Shown piece by piece: positions 1 through 8,399 of a DNA stretch of 64,000 nt. Source of the stretch: JACRCT01 sp049841135 (lineage in GTDB: Bacteria > Myxococcota > Myxococcia > Myxococcales > UBA5297). A program made the translations under genes and the position numbers. The stretch covers positions 434,001 through 498,000 of the forward strand of contig JASGHK010000007.1 of assembly GCA_049841135.1 (NCBI GenBank). The letters run 5' to 3'. Position 1 is the stretch's first letter; each line of letters starts with the position of its first letter. Below the pieces are notes generated by a model. It saw only the letters and a list, made by a program, of their open reading frames with translations, made no database searches and was not told the origin of the DNA.

Positions 1-734
1 GCTGACCCATCCGCTGCCGCTCGTGCCCGACGGCCTGGTCGCCGAGGACCGCTCCGGGCTGTTCGGCAAGGCCTTCCAGCAGGGGCGCTTCGAGCTTCCA
101 GGACGAAGGGTCGCAGCTCATCGCGCTCCTGTGCGGCGCCCGGCCCGGCGAGACGGCCGTCGACTTCTGCGCGGGCTCGGGCGGCAAGACGTTGGCGCTC
201 GCTGCGGCCGTCGGCGAGGGCGGCAAGGTCGTCGCGTGCGACGCGGTGGCGAGCCGGCTCGCCGAGCTTCCCGCGCGGGCCAGGCGGGCCAGGGCAACGA
301 AGATCGTCGAAGTCGCCGGCGCCGAGCCGGACGCGGCGCTGGAGGGAAAGGCCGACGTCGTCCTCGTCGATGCGCCCTGCAGCGGGGTCGGCTCGCTGCG
401 CCGCGAGCCGGACCTGCGCTGGCGGCTGAGCGAGGCGGTGCTCGACGGCTATCCAGAGCGGCAGTCGGCCATCCTCGCGGCCGCTGCGCGCTTCGTCCGG
501 CCGGGAGGGCGGCTGGTCTACGCGACGTGCTCGCCGTTCCGCGAGGAGGACGAAGCCGTCGTCGAGCGATTCCTCGGCGCGCAGCCGCGCTTCGCCCTCG
601 AGGACGCGGCGTCGGTCTTGCCGGAGTGTGCGCGAGCCGCCTGTGAGGCGGGCATGCTTCGTGTCAGCCCTGAACGCCACGGAGGCGGGGCCTTCTTTGC
701 AGCTCGCCTGAGGTGCTCAAGGGCCCCCACATAG
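1..734 (+). CDS. RsmB/NOP-family RNA (cytosine-5) methyltransferase, 3' part, frameshifted
   Basis: C-terminal half of a SAM-dependent RNA m5C methyltransferase of the RsmB/NOP2/Sun family; the start lies outside the window. Visible motifs are the SAM-binding DFCAGSGGKT, motif IV DAPCSGVGSLRREPD with the conserved PC cysteine, and motif VI YATCSPFREED with the nucleophilic TC cysteine. These cytosolic enzymes methylate rRNA or tRNA; which RNA is not clear here. Bases 2 to about 97 read LTHPLPLVPDG...GRFEL in one frame and the protein continues QDEGSQLIALL in another, so there is one surplus base near 98 (GAGCTTCCAG where GAGCTCCAG would keep the frame). The stop is at 732-734. Confident on family, not on substrate. 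Confidence 0.82.
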
Positions 735-813
735 GGGGAGACGCCCGTTGATGGCGTTGCCTGTCGAACAATCGGCTCGTTAGGTTCACGAGGTTCCCGG
801 ACCGGAGAAGACC

Positions 814-2232
814 ATGGCGGAAGACCGCTTCTTCAACTACACGCGCAACTTCACGAGCCTGCTCGGCGCGGTGCTGGTGACCGTGAGCGCGATGCTCTTC
901 CTGGTCTTCTTCGGGATGGAGCTGATGGGGATGGAGGCGGGCGGGGCCTACCTGGGCATCGTCTTCTTCATCATCCTGCCGTCCATCTTCGTCTTCGGCC
1001 TGCTGCTCATCCCCTTCGGCGCCTGGAGATCGCGGCGCAAGGCGCGCCGCAACAACACCGGCGTGCCGCAGATGCCGGTCATCGACCTCAACCAGAGCCG
1101 GACCTTCCGCGGCGCCCTGGTCTTCGCCGCGCTGACCTGCATCAACGTGGTCATCGTCGGGCTGGCGGCCTACAAGGGCATCGAGGTGATGGACTCGGTG
1201 AAGTTCTGCGGCACCGCCTGCCACGACGTGATGCAGCCCGAGTTCACCGCCTACCAGCGCTCGCCGCACGCGCGGGTCAAGTGCACCGAGTGCCACATCG
1301 GCGCCGGCGCCTCCTGGTTCGTCAAGAGCAAGCTCTCGGGCGCGTGGCAGCTGGTGGCGGTGACCTTCAACCTCTACCCGCGGCCCATCCCCACGCCGGT
1401 CAAGAACCTGCGCCCCGCGCGCGAGACCTGCGAGGCCTGCCACTGGCCGGAGAAGTTCGTGGGCGACCGGCTCAAGGTGAACACGCACTTCACCGACGAC
1501 GAGGAGACCAAGCCAAGCAAGAACGTGCTCCTGGTCCACGTCGGCGGTCAGCAGCCGGGCGGCGCCAAGGGCATCCACTGGCACGTCGACCCCAACGTGA
1601 AGATCCGGTTCTTGTCAGACGCCAAGCGCCAGAGCATCCGCGACGTGGAGATGACCACGCCAGCGGGGACGACGGTGTTCAAGGCGCAGGACGGCGAGGG
1701 CGCCAAGCCGCCCGAGGGCCCGCTCGAGTGGCGCAACATGGACTGCGTCGACTGCCACAACCGACCGACGCACATCTACTCGACCCCGGAGATCGAGATC
1801 GACCAGGCGCTCTCCGACAACCGCATCGACCGGACGCTGCCGTTCGTGCGCCGTGAGGGCCTCAAGGCGCTCAAGGGCGAATACGCGAGCCCCGAGGACG
1901 CCAAGGCCAAGATCGGCTCGGCGCTCACCGCGTTCTGGACCTCGGCCGAGCTGGCGGAGAAGACCAAAGAGAAGAAGGCCGCGATGGACACCGCCGTCTC
2001 GGTGCTCTCCGGCCTCTGGGAGACGCACGTCTTCCCGAAGATGAACGTGAAGTGGGGCACCTACCCCAGCAACCTCGGGCACCAGCAGACCGAGGGCTGC
2101 TTCCGCTGCCACAACGACCAGCACGCCAGCGCCGACGGCAAGGTCATCTCGCAGAAGTGCGCCACCTGCCACCGCGTGCTCGCCGAGGACGAGGAGGATC
2201 CGGAGATCCTCCAGCAGCTCAAGATCAAGTAG
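814..2232 (+). CDS. Membrane-anchored multihaem cytochrome c, NapC/NirT type
   Basis: 472-residue cytochrome for periplasmic or quinol-linked electron transfer. Three hydrophobic segments lie in the first 125 residues (about 14-35, 44-68 and 100-120), then a haem-rich region. Six haem sites are visible: CGTACH (132-137, a CxxxCH spacing), CTECH (157-161), CEACH, CVDCH, CFRCH and CATCH near the C-terminus. The NapC/NirT resemblance is clearest around the first two haems. Start ATG at 814 has an upstream GGAG. No reductase partner is adjacent, so the terminal acceptor is unknown. It stands alone between the methyltransferase and a degraded region. Confidence 0.85.
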   Translation: MAEDRFFNYTRNFTSLLGAVLVTVSAMLFLVFFGMELMGMEAGGAYLGIVFFIILPSIFVFGLLLIPFGAWRSRRKARRNNTGVPQMPVIDLNQSRTFRGALVFAALTCINVVIVGLAAYKGIEVMDSVKFCGTACHDVMQPEFTAYQRSPHARVKCTECHIGAGASWFVKSKLSGAWQLVAVTFNLYPRPIPTPVKNLRPARETCEACHWPEKFVGDRLKVNTHFTDDEETKPSKNVLLVHVGGQQPGGAKGIHWHVDPNVKIRFLSDAKRQSIRDVEMTTPAGTTVFKAQDGEGAKPPEGPLEWRNMDCVDCHNRPTHIYSTPEIEIDQALSDNRIDRTLPFVRREGLKALKGEYASPEDAKAKIGSALTAFWTSAELAEKTKEKKAAMDTAVSVLSGLWETHVFPKMNVKWGTYPSNLGHQQTEGCFRCHNDQHASADGKVISQKCATCHRVLAEDEEDPEILQQLKIK

Positions 2233-2329
2233 CGCCCGCCGGCCGGGTCATGTCACAAAACAGCTGCCTATCTTTAGCAGGCCATGTCGGCGAACACTGA
2301 CGTGCCTCGGGCGGCTGACGAGTGCGCTA

Positions 2330-2372
2330 TTGCGCAGCAACTTGAAGGCGTGGTTCGACACGAGGCTTTGGG
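2330..2372 (-). pseudogene. Remnant of an F420-reductase-like gene 3' end (copy 1)
   Basis: Minus-strand translation gives VSNHAFKLLRN, matching the last residues NTWNHAFKLLRK of the intact gene at 7652-8302. Nucleotides align over about 38 positions with the intact gene's tail (shared core CTTGAA-GCGTGGTTC). The rest of the gene is absent and the frame has no stop at the expected place, so it is a fragment. Confidence 0.4.
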
Positions 2373-2740
2373 GCTCCCGTGAGCTCACGCCTCGAAGCCG
2401 GAACGTGTTTCGTGAGAGCAATCGCAGCCGGCTTGGGCAACGAGTCCTTTGGCGGCGGCGTGATCGAGATCCAATAGGCGGCGGTCGGGAGATCCACCTG
2501 AGCAAGAGCAGCAGGTCGGTGGAGCAGAAGTTCCTGGAGTCGTCGTTCGGGCTGACCGTCGAGGGATGCGTCCTCGAGCAAAGGTCCACAGCCAGCGTTG
2601 CATCGTGTGCCACGACTGGTTCAAGCCGGACCTCAGGGCTGGCGAGGCCCAGCTGACCTGCGGTCTCAAGTGAAGACGAGTCCGTGTGCGCTGAAGGGCA
2701 CGTAACATGGTGATGTGCGCTCTTCAGAGCACCCTACGTG

Positions 2741-2786
2741 CGAAGCAGCAGCTTGAACGCGGGGTTCAGGTGTTGGTGCTCGCGGC
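2741..2786 (-). pseudogene. Remnant of an F420-reductase-like gene 3' end (copy 2)
   Basis: The minus strand reads STNT, then after a one-base loss NPAFKLLLRT and a stop, paralleling TNTWNHAFKLLRK and stop in the intact gene at 7652-8302. The DNA matches closely over the stretch beginning at the stop codon (CTTGAACGCGGGGTTCAGGT against CTTGAACGCGTGGTTCCAGG). Only the tail of the gene remains. Confidence 0.45.
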
Positions 2787-2835
2787 TCCGCCGAAGCCCT
2801 GGGCTGGGTAAGGGAAGAATGGTCGGGGGTCTTCC

Positions 2836-3576
2836 CTAGCCGATGCGCAGGAACGGGATACCCCCGAAGAAGTAGTTCCAGAAGAGGGCGGGGACCTGCC
2901 AATTCGGCGGGTAGCCGATCAGGACAAGGCCCCCGACCGTGATCCACAGTGCCGCCAGCGCCCCGAGCAGGAAGACGCGCTCCCCGCGGGCCCGCGCAAG
3001 GAAGCTCGGCGTGGAATAGAGGATGCGGCAGGCGGCGTCGCGACCGGAGCGCCCGGTCAGGCCCGAGCGGACGTGGCCCTCGGCCTCCCGCTTCTGGACC
3101 CGGACGCGATGCTCCGAGAGGAGCTGCGACACCGACTGATCCACGAGGCGCAGGAAGTCGAAGCGGTCCTCGTCGCGGGTCTGCCGGTAGGGGCCCACGG
3201 CGGTGACGACCGCGAGGCCGTCGCGAAAGGTGGTCAGGAAGTAGAACTCCTCCTCGCCGTAGTTGGGGACGGTGAGGAAGAGGTCCGACTCGCGCCCGGT
3301 GGTGAACTCGGCGTTGACCGGGCCGGAGTCGGCCGAGACGTGCAGGTACGGCATCTCCGAGTACGTCTCTTTGCGCAGCCCCAGGAGGCTGAAGCCCGCC
3401 TCTTGGAGCCCGGAAAGCCGCCTCTGGACAAAACCTGGGAGCCTGTCGCTCTCCACGAACCCGGTCTCGACGGACTCGGTCTGGCGGAACCACTTCACGG
3501 CGCCGAGGGCTGCCAAGGTCCCGAGTCCCGCGATGCAGCACAGCACGGCGGAGATGCTTCCCCAGTCGATTCCCAT
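2836..3576 (-). CDS. Hypothetical membrane protein
   Basis: I do not recognise this family. The frame is open further upstream, but the start was placed at ATG 3576 (MGIDWGSISAV), which opens directly into a hydrophobic segment at residues 8-30. A soluble middle of about 150 residues follows (30-190), then two hydrophobic segments near the C-terminus (about 195-245), ending IPFLRIG. The soluble part has no catalytic motif I can identify. It stands alone, facing the degraded region downstream. Composition and codon use look like the neighbours, so it is probably a real gene. Confidence 0.6.
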   Translation of the reverse strand: MGIDWGSISAVLCCIAGLGTLAALGAVKWFRQTESVETGFVESDRLPGFVQRRLSGLQEAGFSLLGLRKETYSEMPYLHVSADSGPVNAEFTTGRESDLFLTVPNYGEEEFYFLTTFRDGLAVVTAVGPYRQTRDEDRFDFLRLVDQSVSQLLSEHRVRVQKREAEGHVRSGLTGRSGRDAACRILYSTPSFLARARGERVFLLGALAALWITVGGLVLIGYPPNWQVPALFWNYFFGGIPFLRIG

Positions 3577-3841
3577 GGCGGGATGCAAGCAGGGTCGGCG
3601 ACAGGGATCAACCGAGGTCCGGTCAGTGGGCGCTCGACGTAGGAGCCGAGCTCCTCCGCCGGAGGGGGAGGGGCATCGCATTCGCCAGGTTCACTCGCCC
3701 GCGCCGCCCTCCGTGGCGCCACTCGCATGAAGCCGGCATCAGGTTCTCAGTCGGAGCCATACGCATGGGCGAGCACGTACTTGCTGCACGGCAACTGCGA
3801 CCGCGCCCGAACCACCAACTGCACCACCCCGTAGCTGTGAG

Positions 3842-4936
3842 TCAGGGGCCATGGGCGGGTCTCAGGGCGACCGTGAACGGCGTGTCCGCATTGCTGGCGA
3901 CCCCCGAGACCTCGACCCACACGGTGTTCGATGTCGCCCCTGGTGGAACGGTCGCCATGAGCTCTTGCGACGAGACCGCCCGCACAGTGGTCGCCCGAAC
4001 CCCGCCGAACTTCACCACGTTGTCTTCCGAGACGAGTGAGAACCTTGCTCCCCTGATCGAGACCTCGGTCCCGACGGGCGCGAAGTTCGGGTTGATGCTC
4101 AGAACGGTCGGGGCGTAGCGAACCTTGAAAGCCTGCGGGTTGCTGACCTGGCCGGTGATCGCGTTGGTTACACGAACGGGCCCGGGCGTGGCACTCGGCG
4201 GCACCTTGACGATGAGTGAAGACGCGGTTCCACGCTCGGGGGGCGCGGCCAGCCTGCCGGCAAAGCTAACGAAGTTGTTCGCGGGCGAGTCTGCAAAGCC
4301 TCCTCCGGTCAAGCTCACGATGGCGTCCGGCCTTCCTGAATCCGGGGTGATTCGCGAGAGAGATGTCGCCCCGGTACTCACTAGGACCTCGAATCGAAGG
4401 GGTTCGCTGGTCCTCCCACCGCAACTGACCGTGATGCTGGTGGGGCCCGGGACGACGTTCGGCAAGGCGGCGATCAGCAGCGTCGCCGACGCCTCGTGGA
4501 CTTGCGCATCCTGCTCGCCGACCTTCACGAGGTTCTCTCCAGGGGAGAGGCAGAAGCCGGTTCCGGAAAGCAGGATTACCGCCTGAGCGGCGGCGCGCGG
4601 GGGGCGGACCCCTTGAAGCCGAAGAGGCTCGGCTTCGCACGTCGAGGTCGAGCGGCAGCGGGCAGGGCGCGAGGGTGCGCTGACGACACGATCGTCTGCT
4701 CTGGGCGCGGGAGCCATAAAGGTGGGGGCGTCCCTCCGATTTCCGGCGGAGGGCGATTCGCGCGCGGGCTTGCCTTCATTGAATGGGATGCCCTCATCGT
4801 TCCCGGGCGGTGGAGTACTGCTGGCCATGAGGATCGCGACCGCGAGCAGCGACACTGGCAGGGCGGCTGCGCTCCAGAAGGTCTGGCTGAAGCGCCATCG
4901 AGCCCGGAGCCGATCCTCGTGATGAGGTGAGTTCAA
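3842..4936 (-). CDS. IPT/TIG-domain surface protein
   Basis: 364-residue protein with a basic N-terminus, one membrane segment (about 22-40, ALPVSLLAVAILMASS), a low-complexity linker to about residue 95, and three consecutive IPT/TIG immunoglobulin-like domains. Each shows the pattern 'I-P-GxPG...V.L.G.GF/RF......V.FGG..A...........VP....GP..V.V'. Such domains are extracellular beta-sandwiches that mediate binding or act as spacers. No enzyme domain is present. It was probably exported, anchored by the N-terminal segment. It neighbours the IS element but its frame is intact. Confidence 0.68.
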   Translation of the reverse strand: MNSPHHEDRLRARWRFSQTFWSAAALPVSLLAVAILMASSTPPPGNDEGIPFNEGKPARESPSAGNRRDAPTFMAPAPRADDRVVSAPSRPARCRSTSTCEAEPLRLQGVRPPRAAAQAVILLSGTGFCLSPGENLVKVGEQDAQVHEASATLLIAALPNVVPGPTSITVSCGGRTSEPLRFEVLVSTGATSLSRITPDSGRPDAIVSLTGGGFADSPANNFVSFAGRLAAPPERGTASSLIVKVPPSATPGPVRVTNAITGQVSNPQAFKVRYAPTVLSINPNFAPVGTEVSIRGARFSLVSEDNVVKFGGVRATTVRAVSSQELMATVPPGATSNTVWVEVSGVASNADTPFTVALRPAHGP

Positions 4937-5392
4937 TCGACTGCTCCTTTAAGCGATCGTCGTCGGCCGCCTGAACCAAGAACATTCGAGTGGGCTTGTC
5001 TATCTTGTGCCGGCCTCGCTGCTCTTCGCCACGGCGGAGTCGGCCGTGGCACGCTCGGCGAGCCCCGTATCGCTGGTGAGGAGCCGTCAAAGGGCACACG
5101 GTCTCGGGGCATGAATTCGGTCGGGAGGTCTCGCTGGAGATCGAGGTCGCCGCGCCACAGCCCACCGACCAGGACGTCGCCGGCTTCACCGACGACCGCG
5201 CGAAATGCCCCGCCGCCTTCGAGCGCTGATGCTCGGCGCGGGGCTCGCGGCCGTGAGGTGCGCCACCGGCAGCAGGTGCTGCACGCCGTGCGTCGACGAG
5301 TCCGGAACCGTCGATGTTCAGGCGAACGCGATCCACGCGCTGCGCTGACGGCCCCCATTGCGCCGCTGAAGTCGGCCGAATCCGGGAGTGCT
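4937..5392. other. 456-bp region without a confident gene
   Basis: Both strands have open frames but none has a convincing start, family motif or uninterrupted logic. Minus-strand pieces such as RVRLNIDGSGLVDARRAAP and GDVLVGGLWRGDLDLQ lie in different frames, as expected for a decayed gene. The region ends at the IS element, so it may be a gene damaged by or after that insertion. Confidence 0.4.
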
Positions 5393-5422
5393 GAAGGTAT
5401 GTCGGCGACCGAGGCTGTCGAT
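5393..5422 (+). repeat. Left terminal inverted repeat of the IS
   Basis: Thirty bases starting GAAGGTATGTCGGCGAC and ending GGCTGTCGAT. The reverse complement of 7605-7634 matches at 28 of 30 positions, with differences in the centre (GACC against GGTC). Sequence inside the element diverges straight after. Confidence 0.75.
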
Positions 5423-5484
5423 AAATGGTCCGGCCGATTTTGAGCTCGCAGCTGGCGTAACGCGTGGGGCGGGCGATATCGCTT

Positions 5485-7533
5485 CTATGGGAGCCAGGCA
5501 GCTACGGCCATCAGCCTCCAGTGGGCGCGTTCGAGCCGGCCCCAGAATAAAAGAACAACAAGCCGCCTCCGCTCGATGGAGAGCGCGCGGCCGAGGTTGA
5601 AGGCGATGCAGTGGAGTGCGAACTCCATCCGCACGTTCCTCAGGCCCCGACGGCGAAAGCGGCGCAGCCTCTGGCGTTCCTTCAGGACGGCGAACACGGG
5701 CTCGACGATTGCTTTCCGTCGCCGGAAAGTGGCGCGAGCCGCGGGCTGAGCCATCACTTGCGCCATCGCCTCCTTGAGTTCGTCGGCCTCCCAGCGAGTC
5801 ACCGTACGCGCTTGGGCCTTGGTGCAGCTCGCCTTCAGAGGGCACTTGGCGCAGCACTCCGCCGCGGCCCGGTAGTTGGTGTAGGGACCGTTTGGCCCGT
5901 TCAACTTGTTGGTGACGCGTGAGAGCGTCTGCCCACCGGGACAGCGGTAGGTGTCAGCGTGTTCGTTGTACGCGAATGACGCCTTGCCGAGCATGCCTCC
6001 TCTGCCGCGCTTGATGAAGTCCTGATTCACGGTGCCAGCTGGGCAAAGGATGTCTTGGTCGGCCAGAGCTTCCAGTACTTCCCGGCAGTGGTAGCCCGCA
6101 TCGAAGAGCATTGTGGTCGGGTCGGCGCCGAGAATCTGCCGATGCTGCTGTCGAAGCGCGGGGAGGGCAGCGATCTCGCTCGAGGGATCGACGACCTGGC
6201 CCACGATGAGCCCGCTCTCGTGCACGATGATCGACGGCTTGTAGGCGGGTACGCTCGGGCCGTACTTGAGCGGCTGGATTACTGCCTCGATTTCGCCCGG
6301 GACCACTGTCGTCCGTTCAGGATGATCGGCCTTGGAGGCGCGGTCCTCGGCAACCCGACACACCTTGGCTGCTACAGCCGCCCGCGCTTGTGCCTCTGCG
6401 AGTTCCGCGGAGACCGGGGACTGCGAGGCCGGGGACTGCGAGACCGGGGACTGCGAGACCGGGGACTGCGAGACCGGGGACTGCGAGACCGGGGACTGCG
6501 AGACCGGGGACTGCGAGACCGGGGACTGCGAGACCGGGGACTGCGAGACCGGGGACTGCGAGACCGGGGACTGCGAGACCGGGGACTGCGAGACCGGGGA
6601 CTGCGAGACCGGGGACTGCGAGACCGGGGACTGCGAGACCGGGGACTGCGAGACCGGGGACTGCGAGACCGGGGACTGCGAGACCGGGGACTGCGAGGCC
6701 GGGGACTGCGAGACCGGGGACTGCGAGGCCGGGGACTGCGAGGCCGCGGGCTGCGAGGCCGCGGGCTGCGATGACGCGTTGCTGTCCGCAGGCAGCTGGT
6801 CTGTCTGGACCGGGCTGGTAGCAGCAGAAGTTGCCGGGCACGTGCCGGCGTCCTTCGGCGTTTGGGCCTTCTCAAGGGCGCTCGCCTTCTCGGCGGCTTT
6901 CCTGGCTGCCTCGCGAGCCGCCTCCAGCTTCAACGTGCTCAAGCGACTCGAGACAGCGGCGATCACGGTCCCGTCGACCGCAGCCATGCCCGCGCCAAGC
7001 TTCAGACGAGAGAGCAGATTGGTGGTGAGCTTTGCGAGGAACTCCTCGGTCAGGATGTCGCAGTGACGCTGGAGGAACTTGCCGACCGTGCTGTGGTCGG
7101 GCCGAAGGCCGCCACAGACGAACCATGCGCCGAGATCGAGGCTAGCCAGCATCTCGAGCTCGCGCAGGGAAGTGCGCCCGAGAAGAGTCCCGTAGACGAG
7201 CAGCCCCATGATGATCCGAGGGTGGATCGGCGGACGACCGGTTGGCTTGTAGCTGGGGAAGAACACCCGCCACTCATCGAGAGAGAGAAGCAGATCGACG
7301 AGTTCCACCACCCAGGCCTGGCCCGTGTGTCTCAGATAGTCGGAAAGCCGCTGGCCATTAATGTTGACGGCATAGGGGTCAGGCGCCTCAAACCCGGGTA
7401 GCCGCGCTTTGGGGATGGAGTCCTTCTTCGGAGGAACACGGCGGCCCTCGACGCCCGCACCGAATCCGAATCCGCGCTGCTCCCCACGCGGGACCGTCTT
7501 GTGTCTGCGCCTCAGGCTCTTGGCATGCGACAT
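5485..7533 (-). CDS. IS1182-family DDE transposase with pentapeptide array
   Basis: 682-residue transposase that catalyses cut-and-paste or copy-out movement of this IS. The N-terminal helical region (about 50-175, including RTSLRELEMLASLDLGAWF) is typical of the DUF772/IS1182 group. Catalytic acidic residues fit D187 (AAVDGTVIA), D478 (LFDAGYHC) and E611 (AIVEPVFAVLK). A four-cysteine segment (CPGG...CCAKCPLKASC) lies between the last two, as in relatives. IS1182 transposases are usually about 450-530 residues; the excess is an insertion at about 255-375 made of SQSP(V/A) repeats between the first and second catalytic Asp. The frame is intact, so it could be functional. Confidence 0.88.
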   Translation of the reverse strand: MSHAKSLRRRHKTVPRGEQRGFGFGAGVEGRRVPPKKDSIPKARLPGFEAPDPYAVNINGQRLSDYLRHTGQAWVVELVDLLLSLDEWRVFFPSYKPTGRPPIHPRIIMGLLVYGTLLGRTSLRELEMLASLDLGAWFVCGGLRPDHSTVGKFLQRHCDILTEEFLAKLTTNLLSRLKLGAGMAAVDGTVIAAVSSRLSTLKLEAAREAARKAAEKASALEKAQTPKDAGTCPATSAATSPVQTDQLPADSNASSQPAASQPAASQSPASQSPVSQSPASQSPVSQSPVSQSPVSQSPVSQSPVSQSPVSQSPVSQSPVSQSPVSQSPVSQSPVSQSPVSQSPVSQSPVSQSPVSQSPVSQSPVSQSPASQSPVSAELAEAQARAAVAAKVCRVAEDRASKADHPERTTVVPGEIEAVIQPLKYGPSVPAYKPSIIVHESGLIVGQVVDPSSEIAALPALRQQHRQILGADPTTMLFDAGYHCREVLEALADQDILCPAGTVNQDFIKRGRGGMLGKASFAYNEHADTYRCPGGQTLSRVTNKLNGPNGPYTNYRAAAECCAKCPLKASCTKAQARTVTRWEADELKEAMAQVMAQPAARATFRRRKAIVEPVFAVLKERQRLRRFRRRGLRNVRMEFALHCIAFNLGRALSIERRRLVVLLFWGRLERAHWRLMAVAAWLP
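6410..6770. repeat. 15-bp tandem repeat array inside the transposase
   Basis: About 24 head-to-tail copies of a 15-bp unit (GACTGCGAGACCGGG on the plus strand). Nearly all are identical; degenerate copies with GAGGCC or GCGGGC occur at both edges. Because 15 is a multiple of three the array stays open in all frames. On the coding strand it encodes repeated SQSPV/SQSPA, grading into SQPAA at the N-terminal side. Confidence 0.95.
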
Positions 7534-7604
7534 GCCCGCAATGTCGCAGAGTCGAAAGCTTTCTCAATAATACAAATGGGCTGGGTAAGCGATTACGCAC
7601 CAAA

Positions 7605-7634
7605 ATCGACAGCCTCGACCGCCGACATACCTTC
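7605..7634 (-). repeat. Right terminal inverted repeat of the IS
   Basis: Reverse complement begins GAAGGTATGTCGGCGG and ends GGCTGTCGAT, pairing with 5393-5422 with two mismatches. It is followed 18 bp later by the stop codon of the oxidoreductase gene. Confidence 0.75.
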
Positions 7635-7651
7635 CACAACTTCCGGACGCG

Positions 7652-8302
7652 CTACTTTCGCAGGAGCTTGAACGCGTGGTTCCAGGTGTTGGTGCGGACG
7701 CCGTAGCCCACCCAGAGCAGGCACATGGGCTCGAGCAGCCGCGCGCCCTCGATGCCGCCGGTGTCGATGACGCCCCAGCCGAAGTTCTTCACCAGCTCGG
7801 CGACGGTCTTCTTGGCGCCGTCGTCGTTGCCGCAGATGAACATGTCCGGCGGTCCGCCCGGGAAGCTGGGGTGGACCATGTGCGCGTTGCCGACGGTGTT
7901 GTAGACCTTCACCACCTTGGCCTCGGGCAGCCAGCGCTGCACCTGCTCGCCTCCCGAGTCGGTGTGGCCCAGCGCCAACGACGGACCGCTGGGGCCGAAG
8001 CTGAGCGGGTTGGTCGCGTCCATCACCACCTTGCCCGCCAGGTTCTTGGCTCCCGCAAGTTCGAGGGCGTGCTCGGTCCCCGTCCACAGCGTGGCGAGGA
8101 CGACGATCTCGCCGAACTTCGCCGCGTCCGCGAAGGTGCCGCCCTTGGCCCGCGGACCCGCCTTGGCGACCCACTCGGTCACCTTCTCGTTCTTCGCGTC
8201 GCGCGAGCCGAGCATCACCTCGTGCCCGGCCTCGACGAACCCGGTCGCGAGCACCCGGCCCACGTCGCCCGTTCCCAGCACCCCGATCCTCTGCTTCGCC
8301 AT
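7652..8302 (-). CDS. NADPH-dependent F420-reductase-like oxidoreductase
   Basis: 216-residue Rossmann-fold protein resembling NADPH:F420 oxidoreductase and pyrroline-5-carboxylate reductase-type proteins. The N-terminal nucleotide-binding motif is IGVLGTGDVGRVLATGF (about 5-21), then MLGSRDAKN after the second strand, as expected for NADP(H) binding, and the conserved MDATNPLSF and KVYNTVGNAHM segments. Start ATG 8302 has GGAGG nine bases upstream. Its natural electron partner here is unknown; many homologues lack F420. It may be read with the receptor cluster upstream (97-bp gap). Its tail sequence recurs as two fragments at 2330-2372 and 2741-2786. Confidence 0.8.
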   Translation of the reverse strand: MAKQRIGVLGTGDVGRVLATGFVEAGHEVMLGSRDAKNEKVTEWVAKAGPRAKGGTFADAAKFGEIVVLATLWTGTEHALELAGAKNLAGKVVMDATNPLSFGPSGPSLALGHTDSGGEQVQRWLPEAKVVKVYNTVGNAHMVHPSFPGGPPDMFICGNDDGAKKTVAELVKNFGWGVIDTGGIEGARLLEPMCLLWVGYGVRTNTWNHAFKLLRK

Positions 8303-8399
8303 GCGCCTGCCTCCAAGACTCCGACAAGGGTAGGCAGTTGGAGGTGGGCAACTTCCAAAGCGTTGCGCGGCGGGCCCGAGCCTGTGACCGGCGTGTTGG

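Larger units (their letters stand above)
2233..2835. other. 600-bp region without an intact gene
   Basis: No open frame here looks like an intact protein. The minus strand holds two short stretches resembling the 3' end of the oxidoreductase gene at 7652-8302 (see 2330-2372 and 2741-2786), plus a stretch at about 2450-2580 reading LDGQPERRLQELLLH that also looks protein-like but has no usable start. It is best read as an eroded intergenic region carrying gene remnants. Confidence 0.5.
5393..7634 (-). mobile_element. IS1182-like insertion sequence, 2.24 kb
   Basis: Single transposase gene on the minus strand between 30-bp terminal inverted repeats at 5393-5422 and 7605-7634, which differ at two positions. 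The outer 13 bases of each end (GAAGGTATGTCGG) are also both arms of a separate palindrome at 48126-48165. Either the 30-bp ends are the true IS termini, or the inner 17 bases are the termini and the outer 13 bases are halves of a palindromic target split by insertion. No flanking target duplication is evident. The right end lies 18 bp from the 3' end of the oxidoreductase gene. Confidence 0.75.

Noticed and set aside
2330..2656. Plus-strand ORF of 108 codons between the cytochrome and the membrane protein
   Set aside because: Composition is Arg/Ser-rich without a ribosome-binding site, and the opposite strand holds the recognisable gene remnant.
4794..5336. Minus-strand protein of about 180 residues overlapping the IPT/TIG gene
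   Set aside because: It overlaps the supported gene at one end, has no motif, and its plausible-looking pieces lie in different frames.
6410..6770. CRISPR array
   Set aside because: The unit is 15 bp with no spacers between copies, is inside a coding frame and lacks Cas genes; it is a simple tandem repeat.
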